Assembly: GCF_030286555.1 (NCBI RefSeq)
Contig: NZ_JASVWF010000002.1
Coordinates: 682,001-746,000 of the forward strand
DNA from: Actinomycetospora termitidis
Lineage (GTDB): Bacteria; Actinomycetota; Actinomycetes; Mycobacteriales; Pseudonocardiaceae
DNA: 64,000 nt
Reading direction: 5' to 3'
Position 1 is the first letter of the stretch. Every line of letters starts with the position of its first letter. The notes under the pieces were generated by a model. That model saw only the letters and a list, made by a program, of their open reading frames with translations. It did no database searches and was not told the origin of the DNA. Position numbers and translations under genes: made by a program. Of the stretch, positions 27,573 to 36,741 are shown one piece after another.

Positions 27573-27589
27573 CGGTCACCGAGTGACCG
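27573..27589. promoter_or_regulatory. Inverted repeat in CGNR/VOC divergent promoter region
   Basis: CGGTCA-N5-TGACCG lies midway in the 91-bp divergent gap. A second pair, GTTACC (27551-27556) and GGTAAC (27606-27611), flanks it. These may be operators for the CGNR-type protein; no experimental analogue is known to me. Confidence 0.35.
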
Positions 27590-27632
27590 ACAAACTTCGA
27601 ACACTGGTAACACCGCACCGGAGGAGCCCGAG

Positions 27633-28061
27633 ATGTTCCGTGGATTCGCGACCCTGAACCTGTACGCGGACGACGTCCTCGCCGCGCGCGACTGGTACGC
27701 CGAGGTCTTCGGGGTGGAGGCGTACTACGCGTTCCCCGCCGAGCGGCCCGCGTACGTGGAGTTCCGGGTCGGCGACGACGAGGACGAGATCGGCATCATC
27801 GACCGCCGCTGGGGCCCGGCCGGCGCGGGCGGGGCGCCGGGCGGCGCGATCATGCACTGGCACGTCGACGACCTGGCGGGCACGGTCGCGCGCCTGCTCG
27901 CCCTCGGCGCGACCGAGTACCAGCCGGTCACCGCGCACGGCGACGACGGCGGGTTCCTGACGGCGGCCGTCGTCGACCCGTTCGGCAACGTCCTGGGCGT
28001 GATGCACAACCCGCACCACCTGGCGATGCTCGAGGCCCGCGCCGAGGTGCCCGCCGCCTGA
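27633..28061 (+). CDS. VOC-family (glyoxalase/bleomycin-resistance fold) protein
   Basis: 142-residue protein of the vicinal oxygen chelate fold. Typical elements: ATLNLYADDVLAARDWYAEVFG at the N-terminus, MHWHVDDLAGTVARLLALGA in the middle, and AAVVDPFGNVLGVMHNP at the end. Members are dioxygenases, isomerases or binding proteins; the substrate cannot be told. ATG 27633 has GGAGGAG about 8 nt upstream. It is divergent from the CGNR-type gene and converges on the BKACE gene 6 bp away. Confidence 0.85.
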   Translation: MFRGFATLNLYADDVLAARDWYAEVFGVEAYYAFPAERPAYVEFRVGDDEDEIGIIDRRWGPAGAGGAPGGAIMHWHVDDLAGTVARLLALGATEYQPVTAHGDDGGFLTAAVVDPFGNVLGVMHNPHHLAMLEARAEVPAA

Positions 28062-28067
28062 CGCGGC

Positions 28068-28946
28068 TCAGCCGTCCAGGATCGCCCGGGCCTCGGTGCA
28101 CGTTGCGGGACGGCGGCCGGCGGCGGTGAGCACCTCGAGCACCTCGTCGAGCAGTTCGACGTTCGTCGGCCGGCGCGGGCCCGCGTAGTCCTCCAGGCCC
28201 ACCCGCACGTGCCCGCCGCGCTCCAGGGCCAGCGCCGCCAGGCCGGAGCCCACCACGTCACCGCCCAGCACGGCCACCGACCAGGGCAGGCCCGAGCCCT
28301 CCAGCAGCTCGCAGTACGCGTCGAGCGCCCGCTCGGTGGGCGGCAGGCCGAACTGCAGGTCCCCGCCGAAGTAGAGCTTCACCATCGCGCCCGGGGGCAC
28401 ACGCCCATGGCGGGCCAGCGTCAGCGTCGTGCGCAGGAAGCCGGGCTCGAAGATCGAGATCGAGGGCCGGGCGCCGAGCTCGCCGGTGCGACGGAACATG
28501 TACTCGGTGTCGGCGATGCTGTTCTGGTACGGCTCCGCGGCCGCCGCCGGTGCGCACTCGCCGGAGTCGAGCAGGCCGACGTTCACCGACCCCGGGTCGA
28601 CCAGGGTCATGCCGCCCAGCCCGCGCCGGGCGAGCTCCTCGACGTGCCCCCACTTCCGCTCCACCGGGATGCCGCGCGCCCCGGCGCCCATGGTCGGGTA
28701 CAGCAGCGCGTCCGGGTACTGCTCGACGACGGGGGTCCACGCCTCGACGTAGGGGGCGGGGGAGTGGACGGCGTCGGTAGTGAACATCGGCTCGTCGTTG
28801 TGGTTGTGGGCGATCGCGGCCCCGCCGGCCAGGCACGCGAGCATGTCGTCCGCGATCTCGGCCGGCGTGCGGGGCACGTGCGGGTTGGCCTCGCGGGTGG
28901 TGGTGCCGTTGACGGCGACCTCGACGATCACGGCGTCGGTGCTCAT
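28068..28946 (-). CDS. 3-keto-5-aminohexanoate cleavage family protein (BKACE)
   Basis: 292-residue TIM-barrel enzyme of the beta-keto acid cleavage family, which condenses a beta-keto acid with acetyl-CoA to give acetoacetate and a CoA ester. Family blocks include VAVNGTTTREANPHVPRTPAEIADD, AAIAHNHN (zinc His), GSVNVGLLDSG, KLYFGGDLQFG (second metal region) and GLEDYAGPRRPTN near the end. ATG 28946 is chosen over one 18 nt upstream (28964) because the first strand begins directly. The exact keto acid is unknown. Confidence 0.85.
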   Translation of the reverse strand: MSTDAVIVEVAVNGTTTREANPHVPRTPAEIADDMLACLAGGAAIAHNHNDEPMFTTDAVHSPAPYVEAWTPVVEQYPDALLYPTMGAGARGIPVERKWGHVEELARRGLGGMTLVDPGSVNVGLLDSGECAPAAAAEPYQNSIADTEYMFRRTGELGARPSISIFEPGFLRTTLTLARHGRVPPGAMVKLYFGGDLQFGLPPTERALDAYCELLEGSGLPWSVAVLGGDVVGSGLAALALERGGHVRVGLEDYAGPRRPTNVELLDEVLEVLTAAGRRPATCTEARAILDG

Positions 28947-29133
28947 CGCCGCAGCATGCCGCACCGCCCTGACCAGGCGAGACGGGACACGTTATCCGGC
29001 CATGATCACCTGATCGGCGGAACGCGCGTCGGAAATCGTGCCCCGGGGATCGGGAGCTTCGTTCACTACACGTATCCGGACGGTGTCGGACCGTGATCGT
29101 CCGGAGGCTCCCCCCAGAGAGGAACACCCCATC

Positions 29134-29439
29134 ATGTCGATGATGCGCAAGGCCGTCCTGGCGTCGGCCCTCATCTCCTCCGGCCTGGTCTCCACCGCCG
29201 GCCTGGCGATGGCCCACGAGACCGACGGGACGGCCCAGAAGGGCGTCGTCAACTCCTCGGACTTCGCGCCGAACACCCCGGTGAACGTCTGCAACAACGA
29301 CGTCCCGGTCAACGTCCTCGGCGTCCAGGTGCCGGTGCAGGACAACGCCGCCAGCGTCCCGGTGGGATCCGACGCGAAGCACGGCAACACCGCGGGCATC
29401 AGCAAGTCCTGCTCGTCGCCGATCCAGGCGATCAACTGA
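29134..29439 (+). CDS. Small secreted chaplin-like protein
   Basis: 101-residue exported protein. A Sec signal peptide (MRKAVLASALISSGLVSTAGLAMA) ends near residue 27. The mature part has Cys-flanked, Val/Asn-rich strands (TPVNVCNNDVPVNVLGVQVPVQDN) and a second Cys in KSCSSP, a composition and spacing like a chaplin (surface amyloid that makes aerial hyphae hydrophobic), with ~50 residues between the cysteines. Similarity is by pattern only. AGAGG lies about 10 nt before ATG 29134. The 187-bp gap upstream contains a 7-bp inverted repeat (CCGGACG / CGTCCGG). Confidence 0.65.
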   Translation: MSMMRKAVLASALISSGLVSTAGLAMAHETDGTAQKGVVNSSDFAPNTPVNVCNNDVPVNVLGVQVPVQDNAASVPVGSDAKHGNTAGISKSCSSPIQAIN

Positions 29440-29541
29440 CGTCGTAGCCACCGGGCCCGGTGCCACGTCCCCGCGGGGGGACGGGTGCCGGGCCCGTCGT
29501 GTGCGACCGACACCTTCACACGTGGGGTGCGCACGCGGTCG

Positions 29542-29547
29542 TAGGCT
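29542..29547 (+). promoter_or_regulatory. -10 box (TAGGCT) for leaderless histidine kinase gene
   Basis: TAGGCT ends 8 nt before the GTG at 29556, matching the spacing at dut and the LigD-type gene. A leaderless mRNA is likely. Confidence 0.5.
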
Positions 29548-29555
29548 CACCCACC

Positions 29556-30788
29556 GTGCTCCGTCCGGCCGCCCCACCCCGCACCCGGCGCCGCCGTGGC
29601 CCGGGTCTGCGTGTCCGGCTGACCCTGCTCGCGACCGGCCTGGTCGCCGCGGTCTCCGCGCTGCTGCTCTGGCTGGGCTGGATGCTCGTCGGGGAGGTCG
29701 CGACGACGTTGCCGACGCTGCCCCCGCAGACCCCGGTGCTGGTGGACGACGTCCCGGTGCCGGCCGGGGAGATCGCCGACGCCCTCGGCCACAGCGCGCG
29801 CGCCGAGGTGCTGCAGGTCGGCTCGGTCGCCTTCGCGCTCGTGGTGGTGGCCGCGGCGCTGGTCTCCTGGGTCCTGACGGGGCACGTGCTGCGCCCCGTG
29901 CACGACGTCACCGCCACCGCCCGCCGGCTCTCGGCGGAGTCGCTGGACGCCCGGATCGACCTGGAGGGCCCGCGCGACGAGGTCGCCGAGCTCGCGGACA
30001 CCTTCGACGCGATGCTCGACCGGCTCCAGGCCGCCTTCGACGCCCAGCGCCGGTTCGTCGCCAACGCCAGCCACGAGCTGCGGACCCCGCTCGCCGTCCT
30101 GCGCACCGAGATCGACGTGACGCTCGCCGACCCGGACGCCGACGTCGACGAGCTGCGCCGGATGGCCGCGGTGCTGCGCGACGCCACCCGCCGGGCCGAG
30201 GGCCTCGTCGACGGCCTCCTGCTGCTCGCCCGCACGGAGGCGGCCGAGCGTCGCGCGGACGACGGCGACGAGCCGGTCGATCTCGACCTCGCGGCCCGGG
30301 GCGCGCTGGACGCCGTGCGGGCCGAGGTCGAGGCGCGGCGGCTGCGGGTGGAGGTCACGACCGCGCAGGCGGCGGAGGGCGACGACGGCCCCGTGCCCGC
30401 CGCGATCGTGGTCGGCGACGCCGCGCTGCTGGAGCGGGTGGTCGGGAACCTCGTCGAGAACGCGGTCCGGCACAACGTCGAGGACGGCTGGATCACGGTG
30501 CGCTCCGGCCCGGGCGCCGGTCCGGGCGAGGTGGAGCTCGTGGTGGCGTCGTCCGGTCCGGTGCTCGACCCGGCCCGGGTCCCGGACCTGTTCGAGCCGT
30601 TCCGCCGGGGGGCCGACCGGGTCGGCACGGGGTCGGGCCTGGGGTTGTCGATCGTCCGGGCGGTCGTCCGCGCGCACCGGGGGACGGTGTCCGCCGAACC
30701 GGTCGACGGCGGCGGGCTCTCGGTGCGGGTCGCGCTGCCCGGTCAGGTCTCCGGGTCGCTGAACACCGGCGTGACCGTCCCGACCTGA
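29556..30788 (+). CDS. HAMP-domain sensor histidine kinase
   Basis: 410-residue membrane sensor. Two membrane segments (~18-43 and ~88-110) bracket a short external domain of about 45 residues. A HAMP domain follows (LRPVHDVTATARRL), then the dimerisation/phospho-acceptor motif FVANASHELRTPLAVLRTE (His ~173) and the ATPase with N-box NLVENAVRHN, FEPFRR and GSGLGLSIVRAVV. No response regulator is adjacent; the OmpR-type gene at 26292 is the nearest candidate. The 3' end overlaps the convergent RNase D gene by 46 bp. Confidence 0.93.
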   Translation: MLRPAAPPRTRRRRGPGLRVRLTLLATGLVAAVSALLLWLGWMLVGEVATTLPTLPPQTPVLVDDVPVPAGEIADALGHSARAEVLQVGSVAFALVVVAAALVSWVLTGHVLRPVHDVTATARRLSAESLDARIDLEGPRDEVAELADTFDAMLDRLQAAFDAQRRFVANASHELRTPLAVLRTEIDVTLADPDADVDELRRMAAVLRDATRRAEGLVDGLLLLARTEAAERRADDGDEPVDLDLAARGALDAVRAEVEARRLRVEVTTAQAAEGDDGPVPAAIVVGDAALLERVVGNLVENAVRHNVEDGWITVRSGPGAGPGEVELVVASSGPVLDPARVPDLFEPFRRGADRVGTGSGLGLSIVRAVVRAHRGTVSAEPVDGGGLSVRVALPGQVSGSLNTGVTVPT

Positions 30789-32158
30789 GCCCGCTCCGCG
30801 CTGCCGCCGCGGCGCCGCCGGCGGCGCGGGGCCCGGCGGGGTCCGTCCCCGCCGGCCGGGGCGGGGGTCGTGTCCGGGTCGCCGGAGCGGTCGGCCGCCT
30901 CGGGGGGCGCGGTCTCGGCCAGCGCGGCCACGAGGCCGGGCAGGGCCAGCTCGCGCTGCCAGGGCCGGGCACCACCCGTCGTCAGGACCTCGTCGACGGC
31001 GGACGCGTCGGCCGGGTCGGGCGGGGTCCAGCAGAGCCGGCGGACGAGGTCGGGCTGCAGGAGGTTCTCCACCGGGGTGTCCCACTGCTCGGACAGGGTC
31101 GCGAGGTGGGCGCGGGCGGCGGTGAGCCGGGCCGCCGCGTCCGGGTCCTTGTCGGCCCAGCGGTTCACCGGGGGCGGGCCGTCGCCGGCGGGGGACGTCG
31201 CGGGCAGGTCCTCGGCGGGCAGGCCACGGCCGGTGCGCACGGCGCGCCACCAGCGGTCGGCGAGCCGGCGCTGGCGGCTGCCGCGGAAGACGGGCATCTC
31301 GGTCAGCGCCTCGCGGGAGTCGGGCTCGCGCAGGGCGGCGTCGACGATCGCAGCGTCGGGCAGCAGCCGGCCCGGTGCGACGTCGCGGGACTCGGCGAGC
31401 TCGTCGCGCGATTCCCAGAGCGCGCGCACCACGGCCAGCTGCCGGGGGCGCCGCACCTTGTGCATCCCGGAGGTCCGTCGCCACGGCTCGGCCCGGCGGG
31501 CGGGGGGACCGGCGAGGCGGACCGCCTCGAACTCCTGCCGGGCCCACTCGGCCTTGCCCTGCCGATCGAGGTCGGCGGCGAGCAGGTCACGCATCGCCAC
31601 GAGCAGCTCGACGTCGAGGGCGGCGTAGACCAGCCAGTCGTCGGGCAGGGGGCGGGTGGACCAGTCGGCGGCGCCGTAGCCCTTGCGCAGGTGCACGCCG
31701 AGCAGACGCTCGGCGAGGGGGCCGAGCCCGACGCGCGGGTAGCCGGCGAGGCGCCCGGCGAGCTCGGTGTCGAACAGGGCGTCGGGACGCATGCCGACCT
31801 CGGCGAGGCACGGCAGGTCCTGCGACGCGGCGTGGAGCACCCACTCGACGCCGCGCAGTGCGTCGCCGAGGACGGACAGGTCGCCGTCGAGGGCGATCGG
31901 GTCCACGAGGGCCGACCCGGCACCCTCCCGGCGCAGCTGCACCAGGTAGGCGCGGGCGGAGTAGCGGAACCCCGACGCCCGCTCGGCGTCCACCGCGACC
32001 GGGCCGCTGCCCGCAGCCAGGTCCTCGGCGAGTGCCGTCAGGCGGTCCCGATCGGTGATGATCGGGGGGACCCCGTCGGCGGGGGCGAGCAGCTCGGTGA
32101 TCTCCGCACCGGTCTCCTCGCCCCCGTCGGCGGACGTCGGGCTCTCGTCGGTGCTCAG
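30743..32158 (-). CDS. rnd: Ribonuclease D / HRDC-domain 3'-5' exonuclease, apparent CTG start
   Basis: 471-residue RNase D-type exonuclease that trims 3' ends of stable RNAs. The DEDD motif I region is VAVDAERASG (~65-74), motif II is in VEWVLHAASQDLPCL, and motif III in VYAALDVELLVAMRD. An HRDC-type domain follows, then a basic C-terminus (RRAPRRRRRRGG). The family N-terminus TELLAPADGVPPI lies before any ATG, GTG or TTG; the first GTG is inside motif I. A CTG at 32158 overlaps the preceding stop as CTGA, the same layout as the many ATGA/GTGA joints here. Position matches Rv2681. Confidence 0.85.
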   Translation of the reverse strand: MSTDESPTSADGGEETGAEITELLAPADGVPPIITDRDRLTALAEDLAAGSGPVAVDAERASGFRYSARAYLVQLRREGAGSALVDPIALDGDLSVLGDALRGVEWVLHAASQDLPCLAEVGMRPDALFDTELAGRLAGYPRVGLGPLAERLLGVHLRKGYGAADWSTRPLPDDWLVYAALDVELLVAMRDLLAADLDRQGKAEWARQEFEAVRLAGPPARRAEPWRRTSGMHKVRRPRQLAVVRALWESRDELAESRDVAPGRLLPDAAIVDAALREPDSREALTEMPVFRGSRQRRLADRWWRAVRTGRGLPAEDLPATSPAGDGPPPVNRWADKDPDAAARLTAARAHLATLSEQWDTPVENLLQPDLVRRLCWTPPDPADASAVDEVLTTGGARPWQRELALPGLVAALAETAPPEAADRSGDPDTTPAPAGGDGPRRAPRRRRRRGGSAERAQVGTVTPVFSDPET

Positions 32159-32871
32159 CGGATGACGCCTGCCCGCATGGCCAGGGCGACCATCTGGGCG
32201 CGGTCGCCCGTGCCGAGCTTGCGGCCGATCCGCGAGAGGTGGCTCTTGACCGTGAGGGCGGAGAGGCTCAGCGCCTCGCCGATCTCCTTGTTCGACCGGC
32301 CGTCCGCCACCAGCTGGAGGACCTCCACCTCGCGGGCCGAGAGCTCCCGGGGCGTGTTGTCCGTCGCCGGCACCCGCGTGCCCGCGGCGAGCAGCGGGGC
32401 GACCGAGGGGTCGGCGTAGAGGCCGCCCTCGAGTACGCGCCGCACGCCGTCGGTGACGATCCCGGGTGAGGCGGACTTGAGCAGGTAGGCCTGCGCCCCG
32501 GCCTGGAACGCCGCGCGGACGGCGGACGGGTCGTCCGACGCCGCCAGGACCACGATGCGGTTCCACCCCTGGGCCCGCAGCTCCGCGATCAGGTCCAGGC
32601 CGGACCCGTCCGGGAGACCGAGATCGAGGATCGCGAGGTCACAGGGACCGGACGCGAGCGCCCGGGTCCGCGCCTCGGAGATCGAGGCCGCCTCGTGCAC
32701 GGTGCCCGCGCCCATCGAGGACAGCCGCTGCGCGATCGCCTCGCGCAGCAACGGGTGGTCGTCGACCACCAGCACCGAGAACATCTCTTCCCGCGGATGC
32801 GGGACCATGGCCGGTGGCAGCAGGCCACTCGCGACGCCGCGCAGTGCCATGCCTGGGCCCACGGTAGCCAC
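32155..32871 (-). CDS. NarL/LuxR-family response regulator
   Basis: 238-residue regulator. The receiver has VLVVDDHPLLREAI, the phospho-acceptor Asp in ILDLGLPDGSG and Lys in LLKSASPGI. A LuxR-type helix-turn-helix follows: ELSAREVEVLQLVADGRSNKEIG and LTVKSHLSRIGRKL. GTG 32871 is chosen because GGGAGG stands 8 nt upstream; ATG 32850 is seven codons later. It is coupled to RNase D downstream by a 4-nt overlap. The ~40-residue N-terminal lead before the receiver is longer than usual. No sensor kinase is adjacent. Confidence 0.88.
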   Translation of the reverse strand: MATVGPGMALRGVASGLLPPAMVPHPREEMFSVLVVDDHPLLREAIAQRLSSMGAGTVHEAASISEARTRALASGPCDLAILDLGLPDGSGLDLIAELRAQGWNRIVVLAASDDPSAVRAAFQAGAQAYLLKSASPGIVTDGVRRVLEGGLYADPSVAPLLAAGTRVPATDNTPRELSAREVEVLQLVADGRSNKEIGEALSLSALTVKSHLSRIGRKLGTGDRAQMVALAMRAGVIR

Positions 32872-33450
32872 GTCAACTACCTCCCTGAAGTCGGTCTTGC
32901 CCCCCGACGGACACACCAGGAACCCCGGTCGCCGACCGCGCCGCCGAACGGCCGAGGAAGTGCGTCGCGAGAGAACATATCCCCCCTGGCGAGTTAACGA
33001 GAGCATTAGGGCCAACTTCGCTCGGTGGAGTTTCGCCCGTTACGGCTCCGCGGTCACTCCTTGGTGTGTCTCTCGCACTCTCCGTGTGCTCGTGATGACA
33101 CTGTGTGTAGCGATCGTGACTGAGCGTGCGCAAAGGCTCTGTTCGCCGGAGCGTCGCTGCGCTCATCGGTCCAGTCTCATCTGAGTAACGGACGCAACAC
33201 CGTGGCAGCGTTCGGAGTCGCATCCGTGATCCGCTCGCTGCCCCTCGTTCACCCGGCGCGACCAGCGGCCGACGGTCGGGAACCGCACGCACGCGGCCGG
33301 GGAAAAAGTCGGGATCGGAACCAGTGGTACCGGGAAAGTGCTGAGAGTTCGCTGAATGGTGAACGGGATCGGGCGTCGCGAGTTGAGACGCCGGAAGCGT
33401 CGGCGTCTCGTCCGAGAACGAACCCGATGGTCGCCGAACGTCTCCCGGCG
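32872..33450. other. 579-bp non-coding gap between DUF3000 and response-regulator genes
   Basis: No gene is supported here. The stretch is less GC-rich than its surroundings. On the minus strand it contains TTAACT and TATGTT (the latter at 32974-32979 as AACATA on the plus strand), possible promoter elements for the regulator, about 100 nt upstream of its start. The DUF3000 terminator lies at its far end. Confidence 0.5.
33385..33409 (-). terminator. Hairpin after DUF3000 gene
   Basis: Perfect 9-bp stem (GAGACGCCG / CGGCGTCTC) with a 7-nt loop, 41 nt beyond the DUF3000 stop. It has no U tract, as is usual for actinobacterial terminators. Confidence 0.6.
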
Positions 33451-34047
33451 TCATCCGAGCCGGCGCGCCCCGAGGCTCGCGACCCCCACCGGCGGCAGTC
33501 CCGCCGCCGTGGCGAGCACCGTCGTGAAGGCGGTGCCGTGCTCGGTGAGGTCGACCGGCCCGTCGTCGGGCACCGGGGTCCAGGACGCGCGGAGCTCCAG
33601 GTCGCACACCTGCGCGGGCCCGGAGATGTCCCCGAAGCGCACCGACGAGGTCTGGGTGACCGTGCCGCCGACCGCCGTGGCCGGGGCGGCGCTCTCCTCG
33701 AGGGCGCCGGTGAGCCACGACCAGGCCACCTCGGGCAGCATCGGGTCGTTCGCGTGCTCCGGGTCGAGCTCGGCGCGCACGAAGGTCACCAGGCGCAGCG
33801 TGCCGTCCCAGGCCTCCTGGCCCTCCGGGTCGTGCAGGAGGACCAGGCGGCCGGTCACCAGCACCTCCGGTTCCGGGTCGGGCCCGGCGGCGGGGGAGAC
33901 CACCTCCGCGCTCCACGCGGCCGACCACGGCGCGAGCCGTTGCGGGGCGCGCATCTCGCGCAGCTCGATCTCGGGGCGGGGGCGCAGAGCGGCGAGCGAC
34001 TCCACGGCCCGGCGGAACGTCTCGGGGGCGGTCGCGGGTGCCGTCAC
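33451..34047 (-). CDS. DUF3000 family protein
   Basis: 198-residue soluble protein of the DUF3000 family, located between RNase D and hemE as in Rv2680. Conserved features: [48 protein letters not shown]-like [11 protein letters not shown], and a C-terminal [19 protein letters not shown]. No catalytic motif is visible and the function is unknown. GTG 34047 is the first codon of the conserved part. It is divergent from hemE across 124 bp. Confidence 0.87.
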   Translation of the reverse strand: MTAPATAPETFRRAVESLAALRPRPEIELREMRAPQRLAPWSAAWSAEVVSPAAGPDPEPEVLVTGRLVLLHDPEGQEAWDGTLRLVTFVRAELDPEHANDPMLPEVAWSWLTGALEESAAPATAVGGTVTQTSSVRFGDISGPAQVCDLELRASWTPVPDDGPVDLTEHGTAFTTVLATAAGLPPVGVASLGARRLG

Positions 34048-34171
34048 CCGCCGGAGCGTAGGTGGCCCCCGCCACGCGCGGGAGCCCGACGCGCCGGGGC
34101 CGCGCCACGCCGACCGACCGGGCCACGCCCACCGACCGGGCCACCGGCCCGGCTGGCAGACTGGCAGCACC

Positions 34172-35266
34172 ATGAGTGCGCCGACGGAACCCGACCCGAG
34201 TCCCGTCGTCGCGCCCGCCCCGACCGGCCCTCGTCGGGACCTCCCCGGGTCCGCGTTCCTGACGGCGGCGCGGGGCGGGACGCCCGCGCACGTGCCGGTG
34301 TGGTTCATGCGCCAGGCCGGCCGCTCGCTGCCGGAGTACCGGCGCGCCCGCGAGGGCACCGCGATGCTGGAGTCCTGCCTGACCCCGGACCTGGCCTGCG
34401 AGATCACCCTGCAGCCGGTCCGCCGCTACGGCGTGGACGCCGCGATCCTCTTCTCCGACATCGTCGTGCCGCTCAAGGTGGCCGGGGTCGGGGTGGACAT
34501 CGTCGCGGGCACCGGGCCGGTCATCGACGCGCCGGTGCGCACGGCCGCGGACGTCGCCGCGCTCCCGCACCTCGACCCCGCGCAGGCCGAGCCGGTCGCG
34601 CAGGCGGTGCGGCTGCTCGTCCACGAACTCGGCGGGACGCCGCTGATCGGGTTCGCGGGCGCCCCGTTCACCCTCGCCTCCTATCTCGTCGAGGGCGGGC
34701 CGAGCCGCAACCACGAGCGCACCAAGGCGCTCATGCACGCCGACCCCGCCACCTGGCACGCGCTGCTCGACCACCTCGCCGACCTCACGCTCGGGTTCCT
34801 CCGCGCGCAGGTCGAGGCGGGCGTCGACGCCGTCCAGCTCTTCGACTCCTGGGCCGGGGCGCTCTCCGAGCGCGACTACCGGGAGCTGGTCCTGCCGCAC
34901 TCGACGAAGGTGCTCGCCGGGCTGTCCGACGCGGACCTGCCGCGCATCCACTTCGGCGTCGGCACCGGCGAGCTGCTCGGGGCGATGGGCGAGGCCGGCG
35001 CGGACGTCGTCGGGGTGGACTGGCGCGTCCCCCTCGACGCCGCCACACGCCGGGCCCCGGGGAAGGTGCTGCAGGGCAACCTGGACCCGGCGGTGCTGTT
35101 CGCGGGGCCGGACGTCGTCGACCGCGAGGTGCGCCGGATCGTCGCGGAGGGCCACGCGGCCCCCGCCCACGTGTTCAACCTCGGCCACGGGGTGCTGCCC
35201 GACACCGACCCGGACGCGCTCGCCCGGGTCGTGGACCTGGTGCACTCCCTGCCCGTCCGCGCGTGA
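34172..35266 (+). CDS. hemE: Uroporphyrinogen decarboxylase
   Basis: Decarboxylates uroporphyrinogen III to coproporphyrinogen III in haem synthesis; cytoplasmic. The 364-residue product has the N-terminal signature [15 protein letters not shown], the catalytic Asp region [32 protein letters not shown], and the C-terminal [16 protein letters not shown] 34172 is supported by an upstream CAGACT that may be a -10 box. The stop overlaps the next gene (GTGA), so the two are coupled. Confidence 0.97.
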   Translation: MSAPTEPDPSPVVAPAPTGPRRDLPGSAFLTAARGGTPAHVPVWFMRQAGRSLPEYRRAREGTAMLESCLTPDLACEITLQPVRRYGVDAAILFSDIVVPLKVAGVGVDIVAGTGPVIDAPVRTAADVAALPHLDPAQAEPVAQAVRLLVHELGGTPLIGFAGAPFTLASYLVEGGPSRNHERTKALMHADPATWHALLDHLADLTLGFLRAQVEAGVDAVQLFDSWAGALSERDYRELVLPHSTKVLAGLSDADLPRIHFGVGTGELLGAMGEAGADVVGVDWRVPLDAATRRAPGKVLQGNLDPAVLFAGPDVVDREVRRIVAEGHAAPAHVFNLGHGVLPDTDPDALARVVDLVHSLPVRA

Positions 35267-36696
35267 GTCCCGGGGCTCCCCGGGTCGTCGTGGTCGGCGG
35301 CGGGGTCAGCGGCCTGGCCGCGGCGCACCGGCTGCGCACCCGGCTCGGCGACGCGGCCACGATCACCGTCCTGGAGGCCGCACGCACCCTCGGCGGCAAG
35401 CTCGCCGCGGTGGAGCTCGGCGGGCTGCGCGTCGACGTGGGCGCGGAGGCGTTCCTCGCGCGCCGTGCGGAGGCCGCGGACCGGCTGGCCGAGCTGGGGC
35501 TGGCCGACGACGTCGTGCACCCGTCGGCGGCCTCCTCCGGCATCCGGGCGGGCGGCGCCACCCACCGCATGCCGCCCCGCACCGTCATGGGGGTCCCGGC
35601 CGACCCACCCGCCGTCGGGACCCTGCTCTCGGAGACGGGGCGCGCCGCGCTGGACGCCGAGGCGGGGCTCGGCCCGGTGGCGTGGTCCGGCGACGACACG
35701 GTCGGTGCGCTCGTGCGGGCGCGCCTCGGCGACGAGGTGGCCGACCGGCTGGTCGACCCGCTGCTCGGCGGCGTCTACTCCGGGCGCGCGGACGCGCTCG
35801 GCGTGCGCGCGACCGTCCCCGCCCTGGCCGCCGCCCTCGACCGGGACCCGACGTCGCTGGTGGGCGCCGCCCGCGCCGCGCTCCCGGCGGCGCCCCCGGA
35901 CGGCGTCGCCCCGGCCCCCGTCTTCGGCACGCTGCGGACGGCGCTGGCCGACCTCCCGCCGGCGCTCGCCGTCGCCGCCCGGGCCGACGTCCGGCTGGCC
36001 CGCACGGTGACGGCGGTGGCGCCCCACGAGGGCGGGTGGCGGGTCGTCGCCGCCGGTCCGCGGGGCGACGAGGTCCTGGACGCCGACGCCGTGGTGCTCG
36101 CGGTGCCCGCCCCGGGGCTGCGCCGCCTGCTGGCCGACGTCGCCCCCGACGCCGCGGGTGCCGCCGCCGGGATCGAGCTGGCGTCGTCGGCCGTCGTCGC
36201 GCTGGCCCTGCCGCCGGACACCGACCTCGGGTCGCGCTCGGGTGTGCTCGTCGGCTCGGGGGAGCGCCGCCCGGACGGGACGCCCTGGACCATCAAGGCC
36301 GTCACCGTGTCCTCGGTCAAGTGGCCGCACCTGGTCGGGGACGAGGCCGTGGTGCTGCGGGCGTCGATCGGGCGGTACGGGGAGACCGGGACGCTGCAGC
36401 GTGACGACGACGAGCTCGTCGCCGCTGCCCGCGCCGACGTCGCCGCCCTGCTCGGGATCGACGTCGAGCCGCTGGAGAGCGTCGTCGCCCGCTGGGGCGG
36501 CGGGCTGCCGCAGTACGGCGCCGGGCACGACGCGCGGGTGGCGAGGATCGAGTCGGGCCTGCCCGACGGGCTCGCCGTCGCCGGCGCCGCCCTGCACGGC
36601 GTGGGGGTGCCCGCGTGCCTCGCCACCGGGGACGCGGCGGCCGAGCGGGTCGTGGCGCACCTCTCCCACCGCACGAGGGGAACCCTCGAGCGATAA
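35263..36696 (+). CDS. hemG: Protoporphyrinogen/coproporphyrinogen oxidase (HemG/CgoX type)
   Basis: FAD-dependent oxidase of haem synthesis, 477 residues. The FAD-binding motif is [16 protein letters not shown] (~8-23) followed by [11 protein letters not shown]. Also seen are [29 protein letters not shown] and the C-terminal [21 protein letters not shown] typical of the family. Because HemQ is encoded next, the actual substrate is probably coproporphyrinogen III. GTG 35263 overlaps the hemE stop. Orthologue of Rv2677 by position. Confidence 0.95.
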   Translation: MSPGAPRVVVVGGGVSGLAAAHRLRTRLGDAATITVLEAARTLGGKLAAVELGGLRVDVGAEAFLARRAEAADRLAELGLADDVVHPSAASSGIRAGGATHRMPPRTVMGVPADPPAVGTLLSETGRAALDAEAGLGPVAWSGDDTVGALVRARLGDEVADRLVDPLLGGVYSGRADALGVRATVPALAAALDRDPTSLVGAARAALPAAPPDGVAPAPVFGTLRTALADLPPALAVAARADVRLARTVTAVAPHEGGWRVVAAGPRGDEVLDADAVVLAVPAPGLRRLLADVAPDAAGAAAGIELASSAVVALALPPDTDLGSRSGVLVGSGERRPDGTPWTIKAVTVSSVKWPHLVGDEAVVLRASIGRYGETGTLQRDDDELVAAARADVAALLGIDVEPLESVVARWGGGLPQYGAGHDARVARIESGLPDGLAVAGAALHGVGVPACLATGDAAAERVVAHLSHRTRGTLER

Positions 36697-36741
36697 GAGC
36701 GCTCGGATCCTCCCCTCACGGCTGCGTGGCACGATGGGGTC

